Below, in pieces: positions 6,127-14,033 of a stretch of DNA of 16,953 bases. Positions within the stretch are counted from its first letter, which is position 1; every line of letters begins with the position of its first letter. A program made the position numbers and the translations under genes. The notes beneath the pieces were generated by a model that saw nothing but the letters and a program-made list of their open reading frames with translations, ran no database searches and was not told the origin of the DNA. This DNA is from an uncultured Ruminococcus sp. (GTDB taxonomy: Bacteria > Bacillota > Clostridia > Oscillospirales > Acutalibacteraceae). The stretch is taken from NCBI GenBank assembly GCA_902797065.1, contig CADBRK010000129.1, positions 1-16,953 on the forward strand, in the 5' to 3' direction.

Positions 6127-7008
6127 TTATTTTTTAGTTTCTATATTATCGGACTCTTTGTCACCGTCCGAATGCTTTATGGTTATCAGAAAGACTACTG
6201 CGATTATCGCGATCAGCAAAAGCATTCCTGCCGCCGCAAAGAAAATCACCGAATAATTTGCGGGTTTGCTTGCGACTGCCGTCACTGTATCGTCATGCGG
6301 ATTGCTGCCGTAAGGGTGATCCGAAGTCCGTACGGATACCTGAGAAGATACCGTCTGCCGAGAAGTCTCAGCCGCGCCGGACGATGACGGAACGGAAGAT
6401 ACTTCCGACTCTTCGCCCGGAACCGTTGAAGATGTTGATACAGCCGACTCTGTTTCGTTTGCGGAAGCGGTATCGCTTGCGGAAGGATCATCGTTAATAT
6501 TCTCGTTTATCCTCTCGGACGTATTCTCGACGACTCTGATCTCGTCCTCGGTAAGAGTAAGATAATAGATATACTCGTCTTTGTGATCCGTCAGAGTATC
6601 GTCAATAAAGTTCCTTATATCGGACTTTATGTACAGATACGGCGCATGATCGCTTATTACACAAAACTGCATGGAAGCCACTAAATCGTCATCGCCGAAA
6701 CCGAAACCCTCCAACGACAGGGCATTGAATTTTATCGAGTCTTTGTCGCCGTCGTTCACAAGAGTACCCGTGAGGTTGGGCATGCTTATACTGTCCTTGA
6801 CATACTCAAGCGCTGTGCTGTCATATGTTACTTCAATATCTATTGCCTGAATGAGCGCCGTGCAGCCCGAAGCGTGTATCTCGTAGGTTATTATCTGACC
6901 AAGCTGCGCTTCTTTCCCGTTGACCTCGACTGCGTTTGCGGTGAGCGACGGCAGAAATACCAGCAATGATACTATTAAAATTAACATTCTGTTGAAATAT
7001 TTTTTCAT
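6127..7008 (-). CDS. Membrane-anchored cohesin-like protein with Ser/Thr-rich stalk
   Basis: Predicted surface protein of 293 aa, built like the gene downstream: signal peptide 1-26 (cleavage after ANA), cohesin-like domain about 27-160, a Ser/Thr/Glu-rich stalk about 165-250, a transmembrane helix about 252-277, and a charged cytosolic tail. The domain shows LGQIITYEIHASG, IDIEVTYDSTALEYVKDS and a VASMQFCV strand, the same order as in its neighbour. The sequence match to classical cohesins is weak, so the call rests on pattern and architecture. It is the first gene of the run 7008 to 3643. Its ribosome site is weak (GGTGA) and no convincing promoter is seen in the short gap behind the secG terminator, so read-through from secG is possible. 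Confidence 0.68.
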   Translation of the reverse strand: MKKYFNRMLILIVSLLVFLPSLTANAVEVNGKEAQLGQIITYEIHASGCTALIQAIDIEVTYDSTALEYVKDSISMPNLTGTLVNDGDKDSIKFNALSLEGFGFGDDDLVASMQFCVISDHAPYLYIKSDIRNFIDDTLTDHKDEYIYYLTLTEDEIRVVENTSERINENINDDPSASDTASANETESAVSTSSTVPGEESEVSSVPSSSGAAETSRQTVSSQVSVRTSDHPYGSNPHDDTVTAVASKPANYSVIFFAAAGMLLLIAIIAVVFLITIKHSDGDKESDNIETKK

Positions 7009-7024
7009 AAAATCACCAATTCAT

Positions 7025-7055
7025 AAAAAGAAAAGCGAACTCAATAAGAGTCCGC
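7025..7055 (-). terminator. Rho-independent terminator of secG
   Basis: Read on the minus strand: stem GCGGACTC/GAGTTCGC (7048-7055 with 7035-7042, one G-U pair), then TTTTCTTTTTA. It lies between secG and the cohesin-like genes. Confidence 0.75.
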
Positions 7056-7071
7056 AATGCCCGGATCAAAA

Positions 7072-7404
7072 TTATTCGGCAAGATCATAAGTCTCCGAAT
7101 AAGAAGCGGTCGTATCGCTGCCGGTATCAGTTTCCGACGTTCCGAATGACTCCGGCATAAAATGCTCAATACAGTTAATGCCAATTACAACGATCACAAA
7201 ACCGACAACAAAAGCCTTTGTCCATCTGGAAAGGAATGCATCAAGCGAACGAGCCTTATTCTTTGACAAGAATGTATCTGCACCGCCTGTAATAGTGCCA
7301 AGTCCCTGAGTATTACCCTCCTGGAGAATGATTACGATAATCATAGCTACAGAGAAAATAAGAAGAATACTGCCGAGAATATATTCTATTACGAGTTTGG
7401 TCAT
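7072..7404 (-). CDS. secG: Preprotein translocase subunit SecG
   Basis: Small membrane protein of 110 aa, the SecG component of the SecYEG channel that assists protein export. Two transmembrane helices (about 5-27 and 62-82) flank the conserved cytosolic region LQEGNTQGLGTITGGADTF (27-45) followed by FLSKNKARSLDAFLSRWT, which is diagnostic of SecG. The C-terminal 25 residues are an acidic Ser/Thr-rich extension. The start at 7404 is set by GGAGG 8 bases upstream; the in-frame TTG at 7419 lies inside that ribosome site. It has its own promoter (7439-7467) and a terminator (7025-7055). Confidence 0.93.
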   Translation of the reverse strand: MTKLVIEYILGSILLIFSVAMIIVIILQEGNTQGLGTITGGADTFLSKNKARSLDAFLSRWTKAFVVGFVIVVIGINCIEHFMPESFGTSETDTGSDTTASYSETYDLAE

Positions 7405-7438
7405 GGTTTCCACCTCCAATGTAACTTACATCTTTACC

Positions 7439-7467
7439 ATAATAACATATAACAGAAAATTTTGCAA
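7439..7467 (-). promoter_or_regulatory. Sigma-A promoter of secG
   Basis: On the minus strand TTGCAA (7462-7467) and TATTAT (7439-7444) with a 17-base spacer. It lies in the AT-rich gap between rsmA and secG, where no clear terminator for rsmA is visible. Confidence 0.65.
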
Positions 7468-7498
7468 GGGTATTTTTAAATTTATAATTACAATTTTA

Positions 7499-8371
7499 TT
7501 ATTTTTTTGCACTTTCCGAAGCATAGATCTCATTCGAGATCGCCGCAAAGTCTTTCATCAAAAGCTGTTCCGCACGCGCAGTCTGAGGGACGCCCGCTTT
7601 TTCGAGTATCGCCGCAAGCGTAGGCTTGTCTATGGCGAGTGTTGCCGAAAGTGTATTGAGCAGAGTTTTTCTTCTCTGGGCAAAAGCTGCCTTTATAACC
7701 CTGAACAGAGTTTCTTCATCTTTGACATCTACCGTCGGTTTTTTGTGCAGTGTAAGCCTGATTACGGCGCTGTCAACTTTCGGCGGCGGCATAAAGCTGC
7801 CCGATGATACTTTGAAAAGCATTTCAGCCCTTGCGTAGTAATTCACAGCCACAGTGACCGCGCCCGTCTGCCTTGTTCCGAGATCGGCGCACAGCCTGTC
7901 GGCTGCCTCCTTCTGTACCATAACCGTAATTGACTTTACGGGCAGTTTATCTTCAAGCAGCTTCATGATAACCGGCGAGGTGATATAATACGGCAGGTTT
8001 GCGCATACAACTACGTCAAGACCGCCGAACTCATCTTCAATCAGCTTATGAAGATCAATTTTCAGTATATCGTCGTTGATAACCTTTACATTATCAAACT
8101 CGCCGAGAGTTTCTTCAAGTACGGGCAGCAGACGTTTGTCAAGCTCCACGGCAACTACCTTATCGGCACGTTTTGCAAGCTCATACGTAAGCACGCCTAT
8201 ACCGGGACCCACCTCGATAACTCCGACTCCCTTTGCTGCGCCTCCAAGCTCCGCCATTCTCGGGCATACCGACGGATTTACAAGGAAGTTCTGCCCCAGC
8301 GCCTTTGAAAAAGAAAAGCCGTATTTATTGAGTATTTCTTTTATCTTACCTATATCGGATAATTTCTGCAT
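7499..8371 (-). CDS. rsmA: 16S rRNA adenine(1518/1519)-N6 dimethyltransferase RsmA (KsgA)
   Basis: Enzyme of 290 aa that dimethylates the two adjacent adenines in the helix 45 loop of 16S rRNA with S-adenosylmethionine, a late step of small-subunit assembly. Seen are the family opening YGFSFSKALGQNFLVN (17-32), motif I VIEVGPGIGVLTYEL (51-65), the acidic VAVELDKRLLP, NDDILK, and the catalytic NLPYYITSP motif (124-132). The C-terminal part has VDSAVIRL and AAFAQRRKTLLN, typical of KsgA. Length is normal for the family. GAGGAGA precedes the ATG at 8371. It follows the NOP-type methyltransferase gene by 12 bases, so the two rRNA methylases form one operon. Confidence 0.95.
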   Translation of the reverse strand: MQKLSDIGKIKEILNKYGFSFSKALGQNFLVNPSVCPRMAELGGAAKGVGVIEVGPGIGVLTYELAKRADKVVAVELDKRLLPVLEETLGEFDNVKVINDDILKIDLHKLIEDEFGGLDVVVCANLPYYITSPVIMKLLEDKLPVKSITVMVQKEAADRLCADLGTRQTGAVTVAVNYYARAEMLFKVSSGSFMPPPKVDSAVIRLTLHKKPTVDVKDEETLFRVIKAAFAQRRKTLLNTLSATLAIDKPTLAAILEKAGVPQTARAEQLLMKDFAAISNEIYASESAKK

Positions 8372-8383
8372 AATATCTCCTCA

Positions 8384-9727
8384 TCATCTCAGTGTTCTGA
8401 GTCCTTTCGGGTAACGGTTTTTCAGAACGCCTCCGCCCGATTTACCGAATCCGGTGGAAACTCCCTCGACAAGTACGCCGCAGAAGCCCTTCACATCGGA
8501 ATCTATTTCAATTTCTTCTCCGTGATAAAACTGTTTCAGGCGGCTGTCGCCGTAAGACAGATCAATATAATTCCTCAGATGTTCCCTGTCCGCCGCCATA
8601 TACAGCGCATGGCACGGCTCTATCCTGTTTTTCTTCATTTCGCCCAGCAATACTCCGGCACGCAGCACGGACAATCCAGACATATCGGGCAAAGCAACAT
8701 TCGGCAGTATAACTATCTTATCGCCGAACTTCGCAAGATCATCTCCGAATATTCTCCGTGTCAATATCTCGTCGTACAATGACATCGCAGCGTCCCTTTC
8801 GGGGAACGGTTTTGACTTTGCAAAAAAGCCGTCATGTCCGTACATCTCGCCCGACTTTTTAAGCTTTGCGACAAAATGTCCTTCGCCGCCGTGTTCGGGC
8901 AGGATCCGCAGACATTTCTCCATGCTTCTTTTACCGAAGCTTACGCCGCAGTCTGCAAGCTCGAAATCCTTATGTTCACTCAGGAATTTCTCTATTACAT
9001 CTTCGTTTTCGTACACCGAGAACGTACACGTAGAATACACAAGCGTACCGCCGTCTTTAAGGGCATTGGCTGCGCTGTTCAGAATAGACAGCTGCCGCTC
9101 GCCGCACGATCTTGAATGTTCAAGCGACCATTCCGAAATACTCTCCGGGTCTTTCCTGAACATACCCTCGCCGGAACACGGAGCATCCACAATCACCTTA
9201 TCAAAATATCCAGTCAATCGTCCGCACAAAGTATCGGGGTGACAATTCGACACGACCGCGTTCGATATACCCATACGCTCGATATTGGACAGCAGGATAT
9301 TCGCACGGCTTTTGACTATCTCGTTGCTCCACAAAAGCCCCGTACCGCCGAGATCGGCAGCGATCTGCGTAGATTTTCCTCCCGGGGCGGCGCACAGATC
9401 GAGAACGTAATCGCCTTTTTGTACGTCAAGCACCGTCACTGCCGTTGACGCGCTCGGCTCCTGCACATAAAATGCTCCGGCATGGTGAAACGGTTCGTCG
9501 CCTATACCCGAAATATCCGCAGGAATATAATAACCGTCTTTGCAGAACGGAGATTTTTCCTTCACATACGGCATAAATTTTCTGATCTTATCCGCCGAAC
9601 ATTTCAGCGTGTTTACACGTATCCCTCTGTACGCATTTTCGGTTCTGCTGTTTATAAAACGCACGTACTCGTCATCGGAGAGAAGCGCTTTCATCTGTAA
9701 TAAAAAATCCTTGGGGAGATTACTCAT
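8384..9727 (-). CDS. RsmF/NOP-family rRNA (cytosine-C5) methyltransferase
   Basis: Enzyme of 447 aa of the RsmB/RsmF/NOL1-NOP2-Sun group, which methylates C5 of cytosine in rRNA. N-terminal RGIRVNTLK (34-42) and FYVQEPSASTA (86-96) are typical; the SAM site LDLCAAPGGKSTQIA spans 109-123. The two catalytic cysteines are in DAPCSGEGMF (C184) and YSTCTFS (C234). After RILPEHGGEGHFVAKL the C-terminal third resembles the RsmF-type RNA-binding extension. Which cytosine is modified cannot be told, so no symbol is given. AGGAG lies 8 bases before the ATG at 9727. It is the first gene of an operon with rsmA, driven by the promoter at 9761-9789. Confidence 0.9.
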   Translation of the reverse strand: MSNLPKDFLLQMKALLSDDEYVRFINSRTENAYRGIRVNTLKCSADKIRKFMPYVKEKSPFCKDGYYIPADISGIGDEPFHHAGAFYVQEPSASTAVTVLDVQKGDYVLDLCAAPGGKSTQIAADLGGTGLLWSNEIVKSRANILLSNIERMGISNAVVSNCHPDTLCGRLTGYFDKVIVDAPCSGEGMFRKDPESISEWSLEHSRSCGERQLSILNSAANALKDGGTLVYSTCTFSVYENEDVIEKFLSEHKDFELADCGVSFGKRSMEKCLRILPEHGGEGHFVAKLKKSGEMYGHDGFFAKSKPFPERDAAMSLYDEILTRRIFGDDLAKFGDKIVILPNVALPDMSGLSVLRAGVLLGEMKKNRIEPCHALYMAADREHLRNYIDLSYGDSRLKQFYHGEEIEIDSDVKGFCGVLVEGVSTGFGKSGGGVLKNRYPKGLRTLR

Positions 9728-9760
9728 TAAAACTGCTCCTTAAATATACTTATCCCGTCA

Positions 9761-9789
9761 ATTATATCATTCGAATAAAAAACTTACAA
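9761..9789 (-). promoter_or_regulatory. Sigma-A promoter of the rRNA methyltransferase operon
   Basis: On the minus strand TTGTAA (9784-9789) and TATAAT (9761-9766) with a 17-base spacer; the -10 box is perfect and the -35 box matches four of six. It sits just outside the coding remnant of the opposite strand. Confidence 0.7.
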
Positions 9790-9800
9790 GTGTCACGCAT

Positions 9801-10016
9801 AAAAAAGAAGAAAATTGGATAAAAAAATTCCAACCCAATACGGGTATTCCACTTGCGATTCATCTTCTGCTTGACCGTGCGGCTGATGTTGACGAGGTTA
9901 TCAAACCGTTTGTAACACAGTGGTCATGCGTGTACAATCTTACAGACTTCTCCGTCGATATTGTTGTAGATAAGAACTACGACAAGGTATACACTTTTAC
10001 TGCCGACGACTTTTAA
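9801..10016 (+). pseudogene. 3' remnant of a linear-amide C-N hydrolase-like gene (choloylglycine hydrolase family)
   Basis: An open frame of 71 codons ends at the TAA of 10014-10016 but has no ATG, GTG or TTG in frame back to the stop at 9741 and no ribosome site. The translation contains NTGIPLAIHLLLDRAADVDE and, further on, WSCVYNLTDFSVDIVVD then KNYDKVYTF. The first part resembles the GIP..LLR.LLDxAxxVDEAI segment and the second the C-terminal strands (W..VYNLT...DYDKPYTF) of the Ntn-hydrolase family that includes bile salt hydrolase and penicillin V acylase. In full-length members these segments are far apart, so this looks like the end of a gene with its 5' part missing and an internal deletion. 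The family call is from memory of motifs. Confidence 0.55.
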
Positions 10017-10021
10017 ACTTC

Positions 10022-10057
10022 AAAAGGCTTCCATGCGCACTGCACGGAAGCCTTTTT
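10022..10057. terminator. Bidirectional terminator at the end of the hyd operon
   Basis: An 11-bp stem AAAAGGCTTCC/GGAAGCCTTTT (10022-10032 with 10046-10056) that can extend inward past one mismatch. U-tracts exist on both strands. It serves hydF on the minus strand and originally the hydrolase-like gene on the plus strand. Confidence 0.85.
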
Positions 10058-10058
10058 G

Positions 10059-11249
10059 TCATATCACATCTTTTTCAAAAATCTGCATACTTCTCTTTAA
10101 TATGCCTTTAGTATGAGCTATAGTCATACCGTAATTCGTCATTGGTACGCCTGCGTCCTCGGCGCATTTTATTCTGTACTTCATCTCACGTTCGTTGAGC
10201 ATACAGCCGCCGCAGTGTACCACAAGACGGTACTTTGACAGATCAAACGGAAATTCCGTGCCGCTCGTAAATTCAAATTCGATCTTTTTGCCCGTATATT
10301 CCCCGATGAATTTCGGCAGCTTGACAGTGCCTATATCGCCGCACTGCCTGTGATGAGTGCAGCCCTCGCTGATGAGAACAACGTCGCCGTCCTCAATCTT
10401 ATCTATCGTGTATGCGCCCTTGATAAGCGAGGAGAGATTACCCTTATGCCTTGCAAAAAGTATCGAGAACGAAGTAAGACATACATCGTCGGGTACGATT
10501 TTCGAGACTTTGCCGAAGGCCTGCGAATCCGTTATTACATACTTCGGCGGCGCTTTCAGCGAATCGAGCGTTTGTTTAAGCTCGCTGTCACGGCAGGCAA
10601 GCACGGTACAGCCGCAGTCCAGCAATTCCCTGATCGTCTGCTGCTGAGGGAGAATAAGTCTGCCCTTCGGAGCGGAGCTGTCTATCGGGATTACAAGGAC
10701 AACACAGTCGCCGCTCTGAACCTTATCGGCAATGATCGGGAACTCCGCTTTATTCTCGGGAACAATAGCGGCTATCCTCTCTTTAAGCTCGTGTATGTTC
10801 TGCCTGCTTTGCGCGCTTACGGCGATCTCGTTTTTGTTTGATATTGTCACTTCCCGAAGATCGGATTTATTATATACTATGAGATAAGGTATCTTTTTAT
10901 CAATAATGCGGTCAAGTATCCTCTTGTCGTCGTCCGTCATGCCGACTGCGCTGTCTATGACAAGCAGCGCAATATCCGTCTTGTTCAGCACCTGATACGT
11001 CTTTGATATTCTCATCTCGCCGAGCGTACCCGAATCGTCAAGGCCGGGAGTATCAATAATAACAACGGGTCCAAGCGGCAGAAGCTCCATCGCTTTTGAT
11101 ACGGGATCGGTAGTTGTGCCCTTCGTTTCGGACACTATCGCAAGGTCCTGCCCCGTTACCGCGTTGATGATGCTCGACTTTCCCGCATTTCTCCTGCCGA
11201 AAATACCTATATGTACTCTGTCGGAATTCGGAGTGTTGTTAAGACTCAT
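10059..11249 (-). CDS. hydF: [FeFe]-hydrogenase maturation GTPase HydF
   Basis: Protein of 396 aa, the scaffold on which the 2Fe subcluster of the H-cluster is completed before transfer to the hydrogenase. The N-terminal GTPase domain shows GRRNAGKSS (18-26), DTPGLDDSG (66-74) and NKSD (127-130). The C-terminal cluster site has C297 and H299 (CTHH), then after about 45 residues HCGGC with C346 and C349, the CxH...HCxxC pattern of HydF. The start at 11249 follows AGAGGTG; a longer frame to 11354 would run into hydG and adds an unrelated basic N-terminus. It begins 16 bases after hydG and is the last gene of the operon. Confidence 0.95.
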   Translation of the reverse strand: MSLNNTPNSDRVHIGIFGRRNAGKSSIINAVTGQDLAIVSETKGTTTDPVSKAMELLPLGPVVIIDTPGLDDSGTLGEMRISKTYQVLNKTDIALLVIDSAVGMTDDDKRILDRIIDKKIPYLIVYNKSDLREVTISNKNEIAVSAQSRQNIHELKERIAAIVPENKAEFPIIADKVQSGDCVVLVIPIDSSAPKGRLILPQQQTIRELLDCGCTVLACRDSELKQTLDSLKAPPKYVITDSQAFGKVSKIVPDDVCLTSFSILFARHKGNLSSLIKGAYTIDKIEDGDVVLISEGCTHHRQCGDIGTVKLPKFIGEYTGKKIEFEFTSGTEFPFDLSKYRLVVHCGGCMLNEREMKYRIKCAEDAGVPMTNYGMTIAHTKGILKRSMQIFEKDVI

Positions 11250-11265
11250 TTTGCACCTCTGCTTA

Positions 11266-12714
11266 TCAGAAACGGAAATCTCTCTTGCCTTCGTGGATAT
11301 TCTCGATATACTCGGTAGCTTTCGCCTTGACCTTAGGATTGGGTATCTTTTCAAGCTCCTCTTTGATAAGCTTCTCGCCTATCTCCTTTGTTTCGGGCGA
11401 AGCGTAATCCTCCAGGAACTCTTTGAGCGTCATCAGTGCGTTGGGGTGGCAGCAGTTGAGAATCTGTCCGGCTTTGCACAGCGTCATGAATCTGTCGCCC
11501 GTTCTGCCCTCTCTGTAGCACGCCGTACAGAATGACGGAATATAACCGAGATCCATAAGCCATCTTACAACCTCATCGAGCGATCTCTGGTCGGATACGT
11601 CAAACTGCTCGGTGTCGTGCGGTCTTTCGTCTGCGGAATATCCTGCGTAACCGCCGACGGAAGTTCTCGAACCGCCGGAGATCTGAGAAATACCCAGACC
11701 GATAACTTTGTCTCTGCAGCTTTCGCTCTCTCTTGTTGAAACGATCATTCCCGTATACGGTACTGCAATTCTGATACAAGCAATGATCTTTGCAAATGTA
11801 TCGTCGTCTATGCCGTTGTCGAATACATCGGGGTCAATATCGTCTGCGCGCTTAATTCTCGGTACGCTGATCGTGTGAGGACCTACGCCGTGAACAGCTT
11901 CAAGGTGTTCTGCGTGCATAAGCAGTCCCGCAAACTCATATTTGTACAGTTCCAGACCGAAAAGCACGCCCAGACCGACGTCGTCAATGCCGCCTTCCAT
12001 AGCTCTGTCCATAGCTTCCGTATGATAAGCGTAGTTGTGCTTGGGTCCTGCCGGATGAAGCTTCTCGTAGCTTTCTTTATGGTACGTCTCCTGGAACAGG
12101 ATATATGTGCCTATCTCGGCTTCTTTGAGTCTGCGGTAGTTCTCAACCGTTGTAGCGGCGATATTGACATTGACTCTGCGGATAGCGCCGTTCTTGTGCT
12201 TGACGGAATAGATAGTCTTGATACAGTCTATAATATACTCTATCGGGTTGTTCACGGGGTCTTCGCCTGCTTCTATCGCAAGTCGCTTGTGTCCCATATC
12301 CTGAAGAGCCATAACCTCTTGTGCGACTTCTTCCTGAGTAAGCTTCTTTCTCGGGATAGTCTTGTTCTGATAATGATACGGGCAGTATACGCACTTGTTT
12401 ACGCAGTAGTTGGAGAGGTACAGCGGAGCGAACATTACTATTCTGTTGCCGTAGAATGCCTCTTTGATCTCACGTGCAAGCTTATACATCTTCTCGACAA
12501 GATCGGGTATATCGCACACGAGCAGAATACTTGCCTCTCTGTGCGACAGTCCCTGACATACATAACCGTTGCCCTTTTTCTTGGGTCTTGCTTTCTCGAG
12601 TATCTCCTCGATAAGCTCACGGTTGTTTTTATTCTGCTCTGCATACTCCAGAGTAGCGAGTATTTCTTCGTGGTTTATAAAATCTTCTGCTTTAAGCGAT
12701 TTCGGATCATACAT
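11266..12714 (-). CDS. hydG: [FeFe]-hydrogenase maturation radical SAM enzyme HydG
   Basis: Radical SAM tyrosine lyase of 482 aa that makes the CO and cyanide ligands of the H-cluster from tyrosine and delivers them as an Fe(CO)2(CN) synthon. The SAM cluster motif is CVNKCVYC (C104, C108, C111; CX3CX2C). The C-terminal auxiliary cluster motif is CX2CX22C at C396, C399 and C422, within SFCTACYREGRTGDRF and LNCCHPNAL. Both clusters are thus intact and the length matches the family. The same fold as thiamine ThiH is possible, but the C-terminal motif and neighbours fix HydG. The ribosome site AGAGG overlaps the hydE stop codon region, implying coupled translation. Confidence 0.97.
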   Translation of the reverse strand: MYDPKSLKAEDFINHEEILATLEYAEQNKNNRELIEEILEKARPKKKGNGYVCQGLSHREASILLVCDIPDLVEKMYKLAREIKEAFYGNRIVMFAPLYLSNYCVNKCVYCPYHYQNKTIPRKKLTQEEVAQEVMALQDMGHKRLAIEAGEDPVNNPIEYIIDCIKTIYSVKHKNGAIRRVNVNIAATTVENYRRLKEAEIGTYILFQETYHKESYEKLHPAGPKHNYAYHTEAMDRAMEGGIDDVGLGVLFGLELYKYEFAGLLMHAEHLEAVHGVGPHTISVPRIKRADDIDPDVFDNGIDDDTFAKIIACIRIAVPYTGMIVSTRESESCRDKVIGLGISQISGGSRTSVGGYAGYSADERPHDTEQFDVSDQRSLDEVVRWLMDLGYIPSFCTACYREGRTGDRFMTLCKAGQILNCCHPNALMTLKEFLEDYASPETKEIGEKLIKEELEKIPNPKVKAKATEYIENIHEGKRDFRF

Positions 12715-12720
12715 TTTAAT

Positions 12721-13776
12721 TTACCTCTGATTCTTAATATAATTGGCGGCGTCGCCCCTTGCGGTAACTATCTCGTAACCCACAGACGACACACGGTTTT
12801 TAAGACACTCTATACACTGAGCGGACTCCTCGCCCGTGCATATTTTATTGTCATACAGCATATACTTTTTTCTCACCTCAACGGGCGACAGGTTCGGCAT
12901 AATTACATTTGCGCCTGCTTTAAGCCCCAGTTCACGTCCGTTCGGCGCAATAGTTCCGAGCGCAGTCGTTGACGGTATGAGAGCGTACGGAAGCGTAAGT
13001 CTGATTAGCCCCAGCATAAAAAGAGTAAGTTCAAGCGTACCGGAAGGCTTATCCGCAAACGGCGTGTCCTTATGCGATATGAACGGCCCTATACCGACCA
13101 TAGAGGGCTGCAGCTCCTTCAGGAATATCATATCCTTTGCAAGAGTTTCGGCTGACTGGAACGGCGAACCGACCATAAAGCCCGTACCGACCTGATACCC
13201 GATCTCTTTTAGGTCGTACAGACAGCGTTTTCTGTTCTCCGGTGACAACTCCTGCGGATGAAGTTTACCGTAGTGAACGCAGTCGGCTGTTTCGTGCCTT
13301 AAAAGATAACGGTCTGCGCCTGCGTCAAAGAACGCTTTGTAGCTTTCGCGGCTTTTCTCCCCTATCGACAGCGTAAGCGCGCAGTCGGGGTAATTGTTCT
13401 TTATATCGGAAATGATACCGCACATTCTTTCGTCGGTAAAGTACGGGTCCTCGCCGCCCTGAAGCACAAACGTACGGAAGCCGAGTTCATACCCCTCTTT
13501 GCAGCAGGACATAATATCATTCTTGTCGAGCCTGTATCGGGAAACATTCTTGTTGCTTCGCCTGATACCGCAGTAATAGCAGTCGTTCTTACAATAATTG
13601 GTATATTCGATAAGCCCTCTGATATAAACGCTTTTCCCGTAATACTTCTCCCTTACTTCCCTCGACAGCGAGAACAGATAATCTGACAATTCGTCATTCC
13701 TGCCCGAAATAAGCTCACGGTATTCGGAGATGTCAAGGCTTTGAGTTTCATAAAGCTTATCAATAAGCCTTTTCAT
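12721..13776 (-). CDS. hydE: [FeFe]-hydrogenase maturation radical SAM enzyme HydE
   Basis: Radical SAM protein of 351 aa, related to biotin synthase, that acts on the HydG product during assembly of the azadithiolate-bridged 2Fe unit. The SAM cluster motif is CKNDCYYC (C62, C66, C69). A second, optional cluster motif CX7CX2C is present (C313, C321, C324); many HydE proteins lack it. Other family marks are LQGGEDPYFTD, RHETAD and KLHP, and GTGFMVGSP. The GAGGAG ribosome site is formed by the last codons of the preceding small gene, only 5 bases away, so the operon is tightly coupled. Confidence 0.95.
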   Translation of the reverse strand: MKRLIDKLYETQSLDISEYRELISGRNDELSDYLFSLSREVREKYYGKSVYIRGLIEYTNYCKNDCYYCGIRRSNKNVSRYRLDKNDIMSCCKEGYELGFRTFVLQGGEDPYFTDERMCGIISDIKNNYPDCALTLSIGEKSRESYKAFFDAGADRYLLRHETADCVHYGKLHPQELSPENRKRCLYDLKEIGYQVGTGFMVGSPFQSAETLAKDMIFLKELQPSMVGIGPFISHKDTPFADKPSGTLELTLFMLGLIRLTLPYALIPSTTALGTIAPNGRELGLKAGANVIMPNLSPVEVRKKYMLYDNKICTGEESAQCIECLKNRVSSVGYEIVTARGDAANYIKNQR

Positions 13777-13781
13777 TATTA

Positions 13782-14033
13782 TTACTCCTCGTCAAGCCTG
13801 GAGTAGACAGCCTTTGACGTTACGCCCTCTATGCGGCCAAGTCTTCCTGCGGCGGCGTTGATAACATCGTTCGGCGCGTCGAGAACAATGCTTATAACAT
13901 TCAGGTTCTCTCTGACATTTGGCAGACCCATTCTGCCGACCACATACTGCGAGTAGTCGTGAATGATCTCGTTGATCTGCGCAAAAGCTTCGTTATCCTC
14001 GATCATTATTCCGATAAGTGCAACTCTGTTCAT
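13782..14033 (-). CDS. TM1266-family iron-only hydrogenase system protein (putative regulator)
   Basis: Small protein of 83 aa of the family found beside hydE, hydF and hydG genes and often annotated as 'iron-only hydrogenase system regulator' (TM1266 type, with an ACT/NikR C-terminal-like fold). It has no DNA-binding helix-turn-helix of its own. Marks are VALIGIMIEDNEAFAQINEII, YVVGRMGLP and LNVISIVLDAPNDVINAAAGRLGRI. The start at 14033 follows GGAGG; the ATG at 14048 contains that ribosome site and cannot be the real start. It is the first gene of the operon, directly behind the attenuator-like leader (14034-14155), so it would be the first product made when the leader reads through. Whether it senses anything is unknown. 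Confidence 0.9.
   Translation of the reverse strand: MNRVALIGIMIEDNEAFAQINEIIHDYSQYVVGRMGLPNVRENLNVISIVLDAPNDVINAAAGRLGRIEGVTSKAVYSRLDEE

Noticed and set aside
7468..7498. AT-rich partial palindrome behind rsmA as a terminator
   Set aside because: No GC-containing stem is present; pairing is only between A and T runs.
11875..12972. Long open frame on the plus strand (365 codons)
   Set aside because: It is antisense to hydG and hydE, whose motifs are complete; no ribosome site or family match is seen.
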